DNA from: CAJQQY01 sp045104975
GTDB lineage: Bacteria; Bacteroidota; Bacteroidia; Chitinophagales; Saprospiraceae
NCBI GenBank assembly: GCA_045104975.1
Contig: JBGCCY010000033.1
Span: 62,001 to 126,000, forward strand
Direction of reading: 5' to 3'
DNA: 64,000 nt
A program made the translations under genes and the position numbers. How positions within the stretch are numbered: position 1 is the stretch's first letter; each line of letters begins with the position of its first letter. The notes under the pieces were generated by a model. It made no database searches. It saw nothing but the letters and a program-made list of their open reading frames with translations, and was not told the DNA's origin. This document shows, in pieces, positions 15,262 to 25,011 of the stretch.

Positions 15262-16040
15262 AACTCACCGTTAAAAACAAGTTCTGCTTTTCCACAAAGC
15301 CAAATATTGTTAGCTTCCGTTTTTCCATTCGGTTCAAACCTCACCGCTAAATCTCCACCTTTTGATTTGATTGGAGTATTTTGTTTTTTTCTACGGTTGG
15401 ATTTTTTTAGAAAATTTGCAATCGCAGCAGCGGTAACTCCAGTTCCACAAGACAATGTTTCATCTTCCACGCCACGCTCGTAAGTCGCTACGATAATATT
15501 TTCTTTTGTGCGTTCTACAAAATTGACATTCACCCCTTCCTTTTTAAATCGGCTTGAATATCTAATGGCTTGTCCATTTTCAAAAACATTGATATCATCA
15601 ATATCTTCCACAAAAACAACATAGTGAGGAGAGCCTGTATTCATCAAGAAATAGTCTTCGCCAATTTCGATATTTTTGACATCAGACATTTTGAGTTCGA
15701 CCCAATTATCTTTTTTTATTATTGCTTCATGTGGCCCATCTATGGCGAGGAAATGACATTTAGATTTCACGATCCCAAGTTGATTAGCAAAGGCTGCGAT
15801 GCATCTTCCTCCATTTCCACACATGCTACTCTCTCGACCATCGGCATTAAAATAAACCATCCGAAAATCATATCCTTTACAATTTTCTAAAAAAATTAGA
15901 CCATCTGCTCCGATTCCAAATCGGCGATCACAAATTTTATTAATTAGTGCAGTATCTTTTTTGCGGATGTATTTTTTTTCACGCTGATCAATCATTACGA
16001 AGTCATTGCCAGTACCTTGATATTTAAAGAAAGGAATCAT
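15249..16040 (-). CDS. dapF: Diaminopimelate epimerase
   Basis: A 263-residue cytosolic racemase converting LL- to meso-diaminopimelate for lysine and peptidoglycan synthesis. The two catalytic cysteines are present: C74 in SSMCGNGGRC and C198 in LSCGTGVTA. The QGTGNDFVMID start and MNTGSPHYVVFVEDID are typical. Length is slightly short but within the family range. It stands alone in orientation, convergent with the small TPR gene. Confidence 0.96.
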   Translation of the reverse strand: MIPFFKYQGTGNDFVMIDQREKKYIRKKDTALINKICDRRFGIGADGLIFLENCKGYDFRMVYFNADGRESSMCGNGGRCIAAFANQLGIVKSKCHFLAIDGPHEAIIKKDNWVELKMSDVKNIEIGEDYFLMNTGSPHYVVFVEDIDDINVFENGQAIRYSSRFKKEGVNVNFVERTKENIIVATYERGVEDETLSCGTGVTAAAIANFLKKSNRRKKQNTPIKSKGGDLAVRFEPNGKTEANNIWLCGKAELVFNGEFFNG

Positions 16041-16370
16041 GATTTTTTTTTGGTGAAATTAAGGGATTCGAACCAGTAGAATTAATTTTCAGGGAAGAAT
16101 TTTTTTTGAAAAAGTGATGGGAAGGAAGATTTCTATTTTGACTGTTTTACAGTTCCTTTTTTCCAAAAAAAATAGCCAAGCGGCAACTTGGCTATTTTAG
16201 TTTTTTGTATCTCTAAAAATTTCTGGCGTTTGCCTCATCTTGAGGGAGGCGACCATTTAATAGAGCGTGTTAGTTGTATTCATCACTTTAAATTATTGTA
16301 AACTCAAATATAAGATTTTTTTTTTGATTTGTTACTCTACAATTACACTACATTACATATCAATTCAAAT
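16041..16370. other. Intergenic region between dapF and the 504-residue protein gene
   Basis: This stretch of 330 bases has no coding signal. It holds the terminator at 16169-16198 and otherwise AT-rich spacer that presumably includes the dapF promoter, though no clear TAnnTTTG was found. Confidence 0.6.
16169..16198 (-). terminator. Terminator of the 16371-17885 gene
   Basis: AAAATAGCCAAG and CTTGGCTATTTT form a perfect 12-bp stem with a 6-base loop. Read leftward a run of T follows. Confidence 0.88.
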
Positions 16371-17885
16371 TTAGGAACAATTATCAGATTTTAACCGAGT
16401 CCATTCCAAAATGAACTGATACTCAATATGTTCATCTAGTTCATTTTCTTTTACGATTTTAATTAATTGAGGATAAAATCGAGCAAAAACTTCATCTAAG
16501 TTTTGTGAATATCGAGGGCTAATTAATTGAGCAATCATATTTAATAAATGTGTTTCGAACTCATCAAAAAACTTTTTTTCAATTAAAGATTTTCTATATT
16601 TTTTTACTCGATTGATTTCTGCTTTTAGAAATTTATAATTTTTCAACTCATATAAAGTCATCCCAAATAATTTAAAAACATGAGAGTGATATTCAGGGTT
16701 AGCATTCAAATGAACGGATTCGTTGTAGATGAGATCTTGTAAAAGTGAAGCGGTTTTCTTAAAATCTTCCTTCTTAAAATAAGCTAATGCGATGAAATAA
16801 TAAGCCATTACTTTGGTGAAAGTATTTGTTGTTTTTAATTCTTCCAAAGAGGTCAAAACTTTTGATGAATTTTGAATAATCAAATTATAATTTTGATTCA
16901 AACGATTGGCTAATAATTGTGCCATTAAAAAAAGTTGATTGGTTTTAGCTTCTACCTCTTTTTCTAATTTAAGCATTGGAATTTTAGACAGAATTTCTTT
17001 AAAATCTTTATCCTTTAAAACTAAAGTATAAGATTTTTTTTGTTGCAAAATATATTTCAGATAAGTTTTACAAACCCCAAGATACATGCGAGAATGAGCT
17101 TTGATAAACTCGGGATGATCTAGCCAAGTGAGGACAGATTTCTCAAAGGATTGAATGGCTTCTTCTGGCTTGTTTTGAAATTCTGCGAACTGAGCATGCA
17201 CCCAATGGAAAAGATATTTGGTGACAAATTCCGTTGGGAGTGATTCATCTTGGATATGATTTTCTTGAATAAATGATAAGAGTAATTCTTCATCTCTTTC
17301 TCCATTAAAATATTGGTAGGAGAGGATTGATAATATTCTTGCATATTTAATTTCTAGGATTAATTGCTCGCCTGCATTAATTCTTTTTTCATATAAATCA
17401 TTAATATCATCAATGGTAGAATGAGCATAATCTTCATAAAATTGGATTAAACTTTCTCTCCGAAATAGCATCAATTTTTCTATTGGAAAACTACTTTTAC
17501 TTGATTTCTTTTTAGCTGCTTCAATCTCACTTTTGGCCATTCCATAGTGTCCTTTTTCTAATAAGATATCAACATTAATTACACGTGTTGCTAAATCATA
17601 AGAAGTTCTTTTGGGGATATATTGACTTCTTAAGGACTCCATTATTCGTTCATGTAAATATTTTTTTAAAACGGATAAATGCCCAGAAGTATATTTCTTT
17701 GATTTGGAAGCAGTATTCTTTTTAATCAAATAAGTCTTGATTTTTTCGGAGTTGTAATGTTTAAACTTATTGATATAGTCAAATAGATGAACGAAGTCGC
17801 TATCGGTAGCATGTGATTTTTTAAAATATTGTTTTTCTGTAGGAGAAAGCGACCTTATCAAGGTAACGATATCAGAAGTATTCAT
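16371..17885 (-). CDS. Large uncharacterised alpha-helical protein (TPR-like)
   Basis: A 504-residue cytosolic protein with no signal or membrane segment. The N-terminus (IVTLIRSLSPTEKQYFKK, then YINKFKHYNSEKIK) recurs in uncharacterised Bacteroidota proteins. The rest looks like degenerate helical repeats of ~35-40 residues (FTKVMAYYFIALAYFKKEDF, SHVFKLFGMTLYELKNYKFL), suggesting a solenoid. It is rich in Lys, Leu and Ser. No enzymatic motif is seen; function unknown. It sits alone, with an 826-base gene-free region upstream. Confidence 0.75.
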   Translation of the reverse strand: MNTSDIVTLIRSLSPTEKQYFKKSHATDSDFVHLFDYINKFKHYNSEKIKTYLIKKNTASKSKKYTSGHLSVLKKYLHERIMESLRSQYIPKRTSYDLATRVINVDILLEKGHYGMAKSEIEAAKKKSSKSSFPIEKLMLFRRESLIQFYEDYAHSTIDDINDLYEKRINAGEQLILEIKYARILSILSYQYFNGERDEELLLSFIQENHIQDESLPTEFVTKYLFHWVHAQFAEFQNKPEEAIQSFEKSVLTWLDHPEFIKAHSRMYLGVCKTYLKYILQQKKSYTLVLKDKDFKEILSKIPMLKLEKEVEAKTNQLFLMAQLLANRLNQNYNLIIQNSSKVLTSLEELKTTNTFTKVMAYYFIALAYFKKEDFKKTASLLQDLIYNESVHLNANPEYHSHVFKLFGMTLYELKNYKFLKAEINRVKKYRKSLIEKKFFDEFETHLLNMIAQLISPRYSQNLDEVFARFYPQLIKIVKENELDEHIEYQFILEWTRLKSDNCS

Positions 17886-18413
17886 TGCTTGGTATTTTGT
17901 TACGTTATATTTTATGACTTGGAGTGCAATGTACTGATAATCATATATATATGTATGTTTTTATTTGTTTATTTGCATGTGATAATGGCTTGCTTATTTG
18001 TTTTTTGACGTTTTTTAATACTTTTCAGATTGAACATGGATCAAAAAGGTTATTTATTTGTATATCGAAAGCAAATAGACATATTGCCCAAACAAATAAA
18101 CACAAAATTTGAAAATTGGATTTTCATCTATTTCTCCAAACTAATATCATTATTATTGTTGCCCATTTTTTAGTGTTTTGACTAAGCTAGAAGAATAGAT
18201 GGATAGAAAAATTTAAGGTGATTAAGCTCAATTAATGGGTATTCCTTGGTTTCTTAAAATTAAAACTCTTATTTAACTTACAAATTGAAACCCATTCTTA
18301 GAATTATCTAAATGTGATCTGTTTGTTTTCGTTTTTGCAAAATTTCAAATAAGTTAATGGACTGGTTTAATTTGGTCTATGAACTTATAATTTATTTCAT
18401 ATTGCAATAAGAA

Positions 18414-18446
18414 AAGAGCTAATTCATTGAATTAGTTCTTTTTTAT
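18414..18446 (+). terminator. Orphan rightward terminator hairpin
   Basis: AAGAGCTAATTC pairs with GAATTAGTTCTT (one wobble) around ATT, followed by TTTTATTTT on the plus strand. No plus-strand gene lies upstream, so either a small RNA ends here or it serves the minus strand weakly. Confidence 0.6.
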
Positions 18447-18457
18447 TTTAAGAGTAG

Positions 18458-18491
18458 CCAAAAAAAAACCTTCTTCACAAGGAAGAAGGTT
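18458..18491 (-). terminator. Terminator of the TIGR01777 epimerase gene
   Basis: AACCTTCTT and AAGAAGGTT form a 9-bp stem; read leftward a run of nine T follows. It lies 220 bases past the gene end, so the transcript would have a long tail. Confidence 0.75.
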
Positions 18492-18711
18492 AAATCTAAT
18501 TTCATTGAACTAAAAATTTTAGTTCAAATCACCTATTGTTAATCATCATCTTAGGTTATAAATGGGATTTTAAAACTAAGCAAATTAACAACCATGGGAA
18601 TTTTATTTTTGTTTGTTGATCTAAAATTACAAAAACGTCGATCACCAACCAATACCTGATAATGTGTATTTTTTATATTAAAAAAAATGGTATTTTATAA
18701 ATAGGAAAATA

Positions 18712-19629
18712 TTAAATATTTATATTTTTTAATGCTTTATCTAAGTTTTCAAACCTGAATTCGAATCCTTCTTCTAATAATTTTTTAGGAATGACTTTTC
18801 TACTTTTTAAGACCAATTCTGATTCCGAACGAAGGAAAAATGTTCCAATTTCAATCATCCATTTTGAAGCAGGCAGTCCGAATGATATGCCAAATGCTTC
18901 TCTGATTTTTTTCATAAAAAATTTATTACGAATAGGAGTAGGGCTGGTGCAATTATAAATTCCAGATGCTTTTTTGTTTTCCATAAACCACTCAATGATT
19001 CTTGCTAAATCTTCGACATGTATCCAACTGACAAATTGTTGACCAGAGCCATTCTTTCCTCCTAAACCAAACTTTACTAGTGGCGCAAGATGAGTCAAAG
19101 CACCTCCTTCTTTCCCTAAAACGATAGAAGTTCGCATGGCAATTTTCCGAGTAGCGAAGAGGGTGAATTCATTAAATGTTTTCTCCCAAGCTTTGGCAAC
19201 ATTCATGGAGAAGTCATCGCCGATAATTCCATCTTTTTCATCGTTAGCATTTCCTTCGAGAGTGTGTTCGTAAATTGTAGCTGTACTCATATTAACCCAA
19301 AGTTTGGGAGGAATGATACAATTGTCGATGGCTTTTCCAATGATTGAGGTACTATCAACTCGCGAATTTAAAATTCCTTTTTTGTTTTCATCATTGTATC
19401 TGCAATCAACAGATTTGCCTGCTAAGTTGAGTACCATTTCAGCGCCTTCTAATTCTTCGATCCAACTTCCAAAACTTTTTCCATCCCAATTAAGATAATT
19501 AATTCCATTTTTAATTCGTGCTTTGCCACGAGTAAGAATGATAACTTGGTAGTTTTTTTTATGAAAAAAGCGGGCAACGTACTTTCCTATAAAACCTGCA
19601 CCTCCTGGAATGATAATTTTTGATTTCAT
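18712..19629 (-). CDS. TIGR01777-family NAD(P)-binding epimerase-like protein (SDR superfamily)
   Basis: A 305-residue cytosolic protein. The Rossmann signature IIIPGGAGFIGKYVARFF starts it. NLAGKSVDCRYN, STATIYEH and the segment RTSIVLGKEGGALTHLAPLV followed by GSGQQFVSWIHVEDLA are hallmarks of the SDR39U1/YfcH-like family. The C-terminal ~45 residues form the small DUF1731-type helix pair (VIPKKLLEEGFEFRF). The reaction of this family is not established. It is single and leftward. Confidence 0.9.
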   Translation of the reverse strand: MKSKIIIPGGAGFIGKYVARFFHKKNYQVIILTRGKARIKNGINYLNWDGKSFGSWIEELEGAEMVLNLAGKSVDCRYNDENKKGILNSRVDSTSIIGKAIDNCIIPPKLWVNMSTATIYEHTLEGNANDEKDGIIGDDFSMNVAKAWEKTFNEFTLFATRKIAMRTSIVLGKEGGALTHLAPLVKFGLGGKNGSGQQFVSWIHVEDLARIIEWFMENKKASGIYNCTSPTPIRNKFFMKKIREAFGISFGLPASKWMIEIGTFFLRSESELVLKSRKVIPKKLLEEGFEFRFENLDKALKNINI

Positions 19630-20050
19630 GAGTTTTTTCTATGTAAACATTGGAGAAATCATAAAGTTCACAACTTTCAGAAAAAAATGAAAGTTTCATT
19701 TTGAATAACTACTAATTTGAGAAACACAACTAAATTGTTCTGTTAAATAATAATTAATGAAACCAATTTTCTTTTCGATTATGCTAAATTACTGACTAAC
19801 GATTTTTGAAATAATAAGAAAGGAAAAGTTATTTTTACGTTTTAAATTATGTGGATGGATGGAACATGGATGCGATGAATCAAGCGGATCTTAACTGATC
19901 TGGTGATTATTCAAATGCAGCGGGAAATTCGTCCAATCCAAATCATCTACGTTCTATTGCTAAGGAATGTGAATCTATTTAGTTCGCATTCCTTAGAACC
20001 TATTAAAATTGAAAGCTCTAATTAAACTTTAACAAAACAACCATTTCAAT
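19630..20050. other. 421-base divergent intergenic region
   Basis: This is the shared upstream region of the leftward epimerase gene and the rightward CotH gene. It has no ORF. Around 19850-19955 is a GC-richer stretch (GCAGCGGGAAATTCGTCC) unlike the flanking AT-rich DNA, which reads like a fragment of an intergenic repeat. It runs into the hairpin at 19960-19996. Confidence 0.5.
19960..19996. repeat. 14-bp inverted repeat upstream of the CotH gene
   Basis: CTAAGGAATGTGAA (19960-19973) pairs with TTCGCATTCCTTAG (19983-19996) with one G-T wobble and a 9-base loop. It lies 55 bases before the CotH start and could be an operator, a leader hairpin or the end of a repeat element. Confidence 0.7.
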
Positions 20051-22333
20051 ATGAAAAAAATCTGGTGCACTTTAGTTTTTATAACAATACTTTTACAAAA
20101 TTCATTTTCCCAATCTTTATTCAACCCCGATGGACTTACTTTAATCGAGGTTACCTTCGAAAATTCGAATTGGGATCAGCAGTTGGATGACTTCTACGCA
20201 GCTGACATGAATGAAAGATTATTGGCTACTGTCGAAATAAATGGAGAGAGTTTTGATAGCGTCGGAATTCGATATAGAGGTGGGGCAACTTACGATGCTG
20301 CACAGGGAAAAAATCCTTTGAATATCAAATTGGATTATATCAAAAATCATGATTATCAAGGAACGGAAACTTTGATATTGAATAATGGGGCAAAGGATCC
20401 ATCTTTTGTTCGGGAAGTTTTATCGCATGATATTGCCAATCAATACATGCCTTCACCTAGAGCCAATTATGCTAAAGTTTTTGTCAATGGGAGTTATCAT
20501 GGCTTGTATGTGAATGTGGAAAATATTGATAAAAATTTCATGGCTGTGAGTTTTAATTCGGATAGAGAAAATACATTTTTTGATTGTAGTCCTGATGGAA
20601 CTATTGATCCTCCAGGAGCAGGTTGCACAGAAGGAATCGGATCTTCGTTAGAATATTTAGGAGCTTCCGTAGAATGTTATAAAGATTATTATGATAAAAC
20701 TTCTGACCCAATAGGAGGTTGGAATGAGTTGGTTGATTTGACAAATTCAATAGAAACGAGTGCTGCTGATATTGAAACTTCGATGAATATCGATCGATCG
20801 ATTTGGATGTTGGCGATGCAGAATTTGGTAGTGAACTTGGAAAGCTATATTGGTGCGGCTCCTGAAAATTATTTCTTGTTTCGAGATGATAATGATCGAT
20901 TTAATACTTTGCCGACTGACTTTAATGAGACCTTTGGAGGCGATGCAGAACTGGAAGATGGACAAGGAGATTTGACTTTGAGTGAGTTGCAAAACTTAGA
21001 TCCGCTGTTGAGATCGAATGATGATACTCGTCCTTTGTTAAAGTTAATTTTACAAAATGCTAGATATAAACGTCAATATGTGGCACATTATCGAACGATG
21101 CTGCAAGAGGTGATCAATAGTGGTTGGTACGCAACTCGTGCGCAAGAATTAGTCAACATGATTTCGCCTGAGATAACAAGTGATCCAAATAAAATTTATT
21201 CTGAAGCACAGTTTAATGCTAACTTAAATAGCACAACGACGATAGATTACAATGGAGCTATGATTGATATTCCAGGAGTTGCGGAACTGATGAATCAGCG
21301 ATTAACTTTTTTATTGGGGCATACTGAATTTATGAAAATACCTCCAAGTATAAGTAATATTGGACATACTCCTTTGGATGTAACACCAAACTCTAACAAT
21401 ACAATTACGGCTGAAATTACTGGGGCAGATTATGTTTATGTTGGTTACCGAAGTAACTTGACAGAGATTTTTCAAAAGGCAGAAATGTTTGACGATGGAA
21501 ATCATAATGATGGTACAGCAGGAGATGGCGTTTATGGAGGAGATATTTTTGTCGGATTGGAAGGAGCGCAATATTATATTTATGCAGAAAATTCAACTTC
21601 GGATGTTGGGGCATTTTCACCTAAGCGAGCCGAGGAAGAATATTATAATTTGACAACTTTTGGAGATGTGGTGATTAATGAATTGATGGCTTCGAATGCG
21701 ACGACTGTTACTGATCAAGATGGCGAATACGAAGATTGGGTAGAGCTTTATAACAATACTTCTACGGGGATTAATTTGAATGGGTATTATTTGACTGACG
21801 ATCCAAATGATTTGATGAAATACCAATTTCCAAATGTGACGATTGATGGAGATGGTTATGTAATTGTTTGGTTGGATAGTGATCCATTGCAACAAGGTCT
21901 GCATGCTGATTTTAAATTATCGGCGAGTGGAGAAGAATTACTTTTGGTAAATTCCAATTTGCAAGTGGTGGACAAAGTAGTTTTTGGAGCGCAAACGACT
22001 GATGTAAGTTATGCTCGTTTTCCAAATGGTAAAGGGGAGTTTGTGGCAAAAGCACCTACTTTTAATATGAGTAATGGATTGGGAACTGCAACGATTGATT
22101 TGGCAGAAAAGTTAGGAATTAAAATCTACCCAAATCCTACACAAGACTTTTTAGTATTAGAAATTAAAGAAGGAGAAGATTTAGAAGTAGATATTTTTAA
22201 TACATTGGGACAACGAATTCGCAGCTTCCAATTGAATGAAAAAATGCAACTAGATGTTTCTGATTTTGGAAATGGAATGTATTGGTTGAGTTCGAGAGGA
22301 AGAATTTTGGGAAGAGTGATGGTGCAGAAATAA
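20051..22333 (+). CDS. Secreted CotH-type kinase family protein with lamin-tail domain and T9SS tail
   Basis: A 760-residue protein. It has a signal peptide (IWCTLVFITILLQNSFSQ) and a CotH domain from about residue 30 to 420 (SVGIRYRGGATY, GAKDPSFVREVLSHDIANQY, YHGLYVNVENIDKNF, and the LPTDFNETFGG site). A linker domain follows (TGADYVYVGYRSN...DDGNHNDGTAGDGVYGGD), then a lamin-tail/LTD domain at ~537-660 (VVINELMASNATTVTD, EDWVELYNNTS) and a T9SS sorting domain at ~685-760 (IYPNPTQDFLVLEI). CotH of Bacillus spores is a protein kinase; many environmental homologues are secreted and uncharacterised. It ends at a terminator shared with the next gene. Confidence 0.9.
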   Translation: MKKIWCTLVFITILLQNSFSQSLFNPDGLTLIEVTFENSNWDQQLDDFYAADMNERLLATVEINGESFDSVGIRYRGGATYDAAQGKNPLNIKLDYIKNHDYQGTETLILNNGAKDPSFVREVLSHDIANQYMPSPRANYAKVFVNGSYHGLYVNVENIDKNFMAVSFNSDRENTFFDCSPDGTIDPPGAGCTEGIGSSLEYLGASVECYKDYYDKTSDPIGGWNELVDLTNSIETSAADIETSMNIDRSIWMLAMQNLVVNLESYIGAAPENYFLFRDDNDRFNTLPTDFNETFGGDAELEDGQGDLTLSELQNLDPLLRSNDDTRPLLKLILQNARYKRQYVAHYRTMLQEVINSGWYATRAQELVNMISPEITSDPNKIYSEAQFNANLNSTTTIDYNGAMIDIPGVAELMNQRLTFLLGHTEFMKIPPSISNIGHTPLDVTPNSNNTITAEITGADYVYVGYRSNLTEIFQKAEMFDDGNHNDGTAGDGVYGGDIFVGLEGAQYYIYAENSTSDVGAFSPKRAEEEYYNLTTFGDVVINELMASNATTVTDQDGEYEDWVELYNNTSTGINLNGYYLTDDPNDLMKYQFPNVTIDGDGYVIVWLDSDPLQQGLHADFKLSASGEELLLVNSNLQVVDKVVFGAQTTDVSYARFPNGKGEFVAKAPTFNMSNGLGTATIDLAEKLGIKIYPNPTQDFLVLEIKEGEDLEVDIFNTLGQRIRSFQLNEKMQLDVSDFGNGMYWLSSRGRILGRVMVQK

Positions 22334-22360
22334 TAAATTAGATTTTCTTTTTTGTAAAAA

Positions 22361-22396
22361 AAAAAACGCTCTTGGGAAATTCCAAGGGCGTTTTTT
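22361..22396. terminator. Bidirectional terminator between convergent T9SS genes
   Basis: AAAAAACGCTCTTGG pairs with CCAAGGGCGTTTTTT (one wobble) around GAAATT, with A and T runs on both sides. Confidence 0.92.
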
Positions 22397-22449
22397 ATTG
22401 AGAGAAACCAGAAGTTTTTAGAATGATTTAGACTAGCCGATAGGTAGAA

Positions 22450-23208
22450 TTAAATCTTAATTATTTTCCCAAAAAATATAGTCCCTTCTTTTTTTATTCG
22501 AATAAAGTAAATCCCTTTTGCTAAATTTGAAATATCCAAACTAGAGTTTTCAAGTTGCCCATTTCTAATTTCCCTTCCTGCTAAATTTAAAATTTGGAAA
22601 AGATCTGAGGAAAAAGTCGAATTAAGATAAATGCGATTGGAAGTTGGATTTGGAAAAATGCTTAATTCATTTTCAGGATTAAGATGATTTAATGAAGTGA
22701 TAATTTCACCTGCATCAAGTGGCTGATTGGTGTTTGTATTTTGAACTGTTTGCAATACAATCACTCTTGCATCCCAACATGAATTATCATTCGGATCTTC
22801 TTCTGAAAATTCTATTTCGATATAACTCCAGATAGTATCAGTTCCATCAATTTGTTGAATTCCTATAAATTTATTTGGATCACCAATATTATAACTATAC
22901 CAAATACAAGCGACTCCTCCCATTGTAATATCTCCATCCTCTGAAAATTCTTCAAAGGGTTCTCCTTGATCGGTGACCGAAGTTACTTTTACATTATTGT
23001 TTAAAGCTTCCACATAATAATAACCAACATCGGTAAGTATCGTTCCTGCTATTTTTATTTCTTCTATACCATCTTGATCGATGTCGATGAGTCTTTCACC
23101 ACCTGTATTGGAACAACAGATCGTGTCATTTAAGATATAGGTATTAGTTTGGGAAAATAATTGTAGGCTAAAAAAGAAAAGGAATAGAAGGGAGAAGTAA
23201 TTTTTCAT
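22450..23208 (-). CDS. Secreted protein with T9SS sorting domain
   Basis: A 252-residue protein with a signal peptide (YFSLLFLFFFSLQLFSQ). The middle part (about 25-165) is acidic and beta-rich (ERLIDIDQDGIEEIKIAG, DPNKFIGIQQIDGTDTIWSY) with a few cysteines, and has no domain I recognise. The calcium-like DIDQDGIEE stretch resembles FG-GAP/EF-type loops. The last ~80 residues are a T9SS sorting domain (LSIFPNPTSNRIYLN, GIYFIRIKKEGTIFFGKIIK). It is convergent with the CotH gene. Confidence 0.8.
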   Translation of the reverse strand: MKNYFSLLFLFFFSLQLFSQTNTYILNDTICCSNTGGERLIDIDQDGIEEIKIAGTILTDVGYYYVEALNNNVKVTSVTDQGEPFEEFSEDGDITMGGVACIWYSYNIGDPNKFIGIQQIDGTDTIWSYIEIEFSEEDPNDNSCWDARVIVLQTVQNTNTNQPLDAGEIITSLNHLNPENELSIFPNPTSNRIYLNSTFSSDLFQILNLAGREIRNGQLENSSLDISNLAKGIYFIRIKKEGTIFFGKIIKI

Positions 23209-23523
23209 CTGCTTTTTTTATTTAAAGATAGGAAAATTTAAAAAATAGAAGGGTATGGAAGCAAGGATTTTTAAGAGCATTTATTTATGAAGATCAATAA
23301 AATAAAATAGACCAAAAGTTCGATGCAAGTAGGTTGTCTAAAAGAGATTCAAATGGTCAAAACTAACTAGCACTATATTTGCACATTATTCAAATAAGCT
23401 AGATGTTTGGACCATATTAAATAATCAAGTCCTAATTTTAGCTATCTATTTTACCCACCTTGATCTACTAACTAACACAGTTTAAATACCTATAAAAATT
23501 AATTAAAATTAATACCCAACTTA
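23209..23523. other. 315-base divergent promoter region
   Basis: This separates the leftward T9SS gene from the rightward histidine kinase. It contains a perfect TAnnTTTG (TATATTTG, 23374-23381). No ORF and no strong hairpin is seen. Confidence 0.6.
23374..23381 (+). promoter_or_regulatory. -7 element upstream of the histidine kinase
   Basis: TATATTTG matches TAnnTTTG. It would start a leader of about 140 bases before the ATG at 23524. No well-placed TTG is seen. Confidence 0.5.
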
Positions 23524-24888
23524 ATGGAATGGTATAAACTGTTATCCAATTTATTTACAAGGATAATTAAAACTGGCGTTCAACCCAATTATACATTTGA
23601 TGAAAAATTGAGGATTGAATTAAGTAATCAATTTGTCACCATAGGCATAGTGATAGGGTGCCTACATTTAATCGTAAATTCTTTAGGACAAAATATATTT
23701 CCAGAAAATATTATTGCTACAATTTGGATAGGACTACACTCTGTAGTTTTAGTGCTTAATTACTTTCAAAAACATCAAACGGCTAGATTTTATTTGGTCA
23801 TTTATGCTACTTCATACATCTTCTGTTTGGCGCTTCTTTACGGTGATTTGCCCAAATTCGAACCCATGTTTTTATTTCTGATCGTATGTAGTATTTACTA
23901 TTTCGATTCTAAAGTAGCCTATTTGATGATTGGTTTTATTCTTTTGAGTTATGTTGCGGCTTATTCTTTTATTCAACAAGATGCTATATTTTTTATCAAT
24001 AGTTTTCCTTCTAGAAAACATCCTACGTATTTAGTTGTCTGTATTTTATTTTTAATTGCTTTAACTCAAAAAGTGATCAAGGAAAATCGTGCTTTTAATA
24101 AAATGGTTTACAATAAGAACGAAAAGCTAAATGATAAAAACGAAGAACTTAATTTCAAAAATGAAGAACTCAAAAGGTTTAATTACATTGTGTCTCATGA
24201 TCTCCGAGAACCAATTAGATCGATTGTTAGTTTTTCAAGTTTACTAAAAAGAAAGTCTACAGAGGATTCGACAAGTAATGAATACCTAGAATTTATTATT
24301 AATTCAGGGAAGCAGTTACATAATCTAGTAGAAGACATCAGCGTTTTTCAAGATCTAGAAAAGGTGATCCAGAGTCAAAAACAAGTAGTATTTGAAGACG
24401 TGATAAAAGATGTAAGAAAGGCGCTTAGTGTTTATCTTAAAGATAAAAATGCTGAAATTTCGATTAAGAACTTACCCACTTTCATGTCTTCTAAGAGTGC
24501 GCTTTTTATCATCATAAAAAACTTAATTGAAAACGGAATCAAATATAACCAAAGCAAATTTCCTCATATTCACATAGAAGGAAAGGAGACCTCAAGTCAA
24601 TATTGTATCTTTTTTAAAGACAATGGAATAGGAATAGAAAAAGAATATTTTGATAAAATTTTTATTCTGTTTAAAAGATTGAATAATCGAAATGAATATA
24701 AAGGTTCTGGAATGGGATTAAATATTGCTCAAAAATTAACTCAAAAAATGAATGGCAATTTAATTATCTGGGAATCTAAATTAAATGAGGGAACTACTTT
24801 TCTTTTGACTATTGATAAGGAACAAGTGGCTGAGACTAAAGTCAAAAAGAATCGAATTAATGAAAAACTAGCTTTTAATCAGAATTGA
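23524..24888 (+). CDS. Membrane-bound sensor histidine kinase
   Basis: A 454-residue protein. The first ~190 residues hold about six transmembrane helices (LRIELSNQFVTIGIVIGCLH, FLFLIVCSIYYFDS, VAYLMIGFILLSYVAAY) with no large external sensor domain, like a 6TM sensor module. A short charged coiled coil repeats KNEELN/KNEELK. The HisKA motif is YIVSHDLREPIRS with H225 as phospho-acceptor. HATPase motifs follow: N-box NLIENGIKYN, G1 DNGIGIE and G2 GSGMGLNIAQ. No response regulator is adjacent, so it is an orphan kinase. The signal is unknown. Confidence 0.92.
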   Translation: MEWYKLLSNLFTRIIKTGVQPNYTFDEKLRIELSNQFVTIGIVIGCLHLIVNSLGQNIFPENIIATIWIGLHSVVLVLNYFQKHQTARFYLVIYATSYIFCLALLYGDLPKFEPMFLFLIVCSIYYFDSKVAYLMIGFILLSYVAAYSFIQQDAIFFINSFPSRKHPTYLVVCILFLIALTQKVIKENRAFNKMVYNKNEKLNDKNEELNFKNEELKRFNYIVSHDLREPIRSIVSFSSLLKRKSTEDSTSNEYLEFIINSGKQLHNLVEDISVFQDLEKVIQSQKQVVFEDVIKDVRKALSVYLKDKNAEISIKNLPTFMSSKSALFIIIKNLIENGIKYNQSKFPHIHIEGKETSSQYCIFFKDNGIGIEKEYFDKIFILFKRLNNRNEYKGSGMGLNIAQKLTQKMNGNLIIWESKLNEGTTFLLTIDKEQVAETKVKKNRINEKLAFNQN

Positions 24889-24921
24889 TTTTTGCTGAAT
24901 TGATAATTTTATTCAGCTCAT

Positions 24922-24960
24922 AAAAAACGCCTTTAGGAAGATACCTGAAGGCGTTTTTTT
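24922..24960. terminator. Bidirectional terminator after the histidine kinase
   Basis: AAAAAACGCCTT-t-AGG pairs with CCT-g-AAGGCGTTTTTT. It is flanked by T and A runs and lies between convergent genes. Confidence 0.92.
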
Positions 24961-25011
24961 TAAAACTAGAGTTTGATAAAATTTGACACTCCCTTCATTG
25001 TCCATTCTTTT

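Larger units (their letters stand above)
17886..18711. other. 826-base gene-free region
   Basis: No convincing gene is seen on either strand. Its left part must hold the promoter of the 16371-17885 gene, and its right part has two hairpins (18414-18440 and 18467-18491). The first is shaped for rightward transcripts although no rightward gene precedes it, so an unannotated small RNA is possible. A 62-codon rightward ORF at 17924-18112 has a low-complexity, Cys/Phe/His-rich product and is not credible. Confidence 0.55.

Noticed and set aside
17924..18112. 62-codon rightward ORF
   Set aside because: Low-complexity Cys/Phe/His/Ile product, no promoter or family resemblance, and AT-rich spacer composition.
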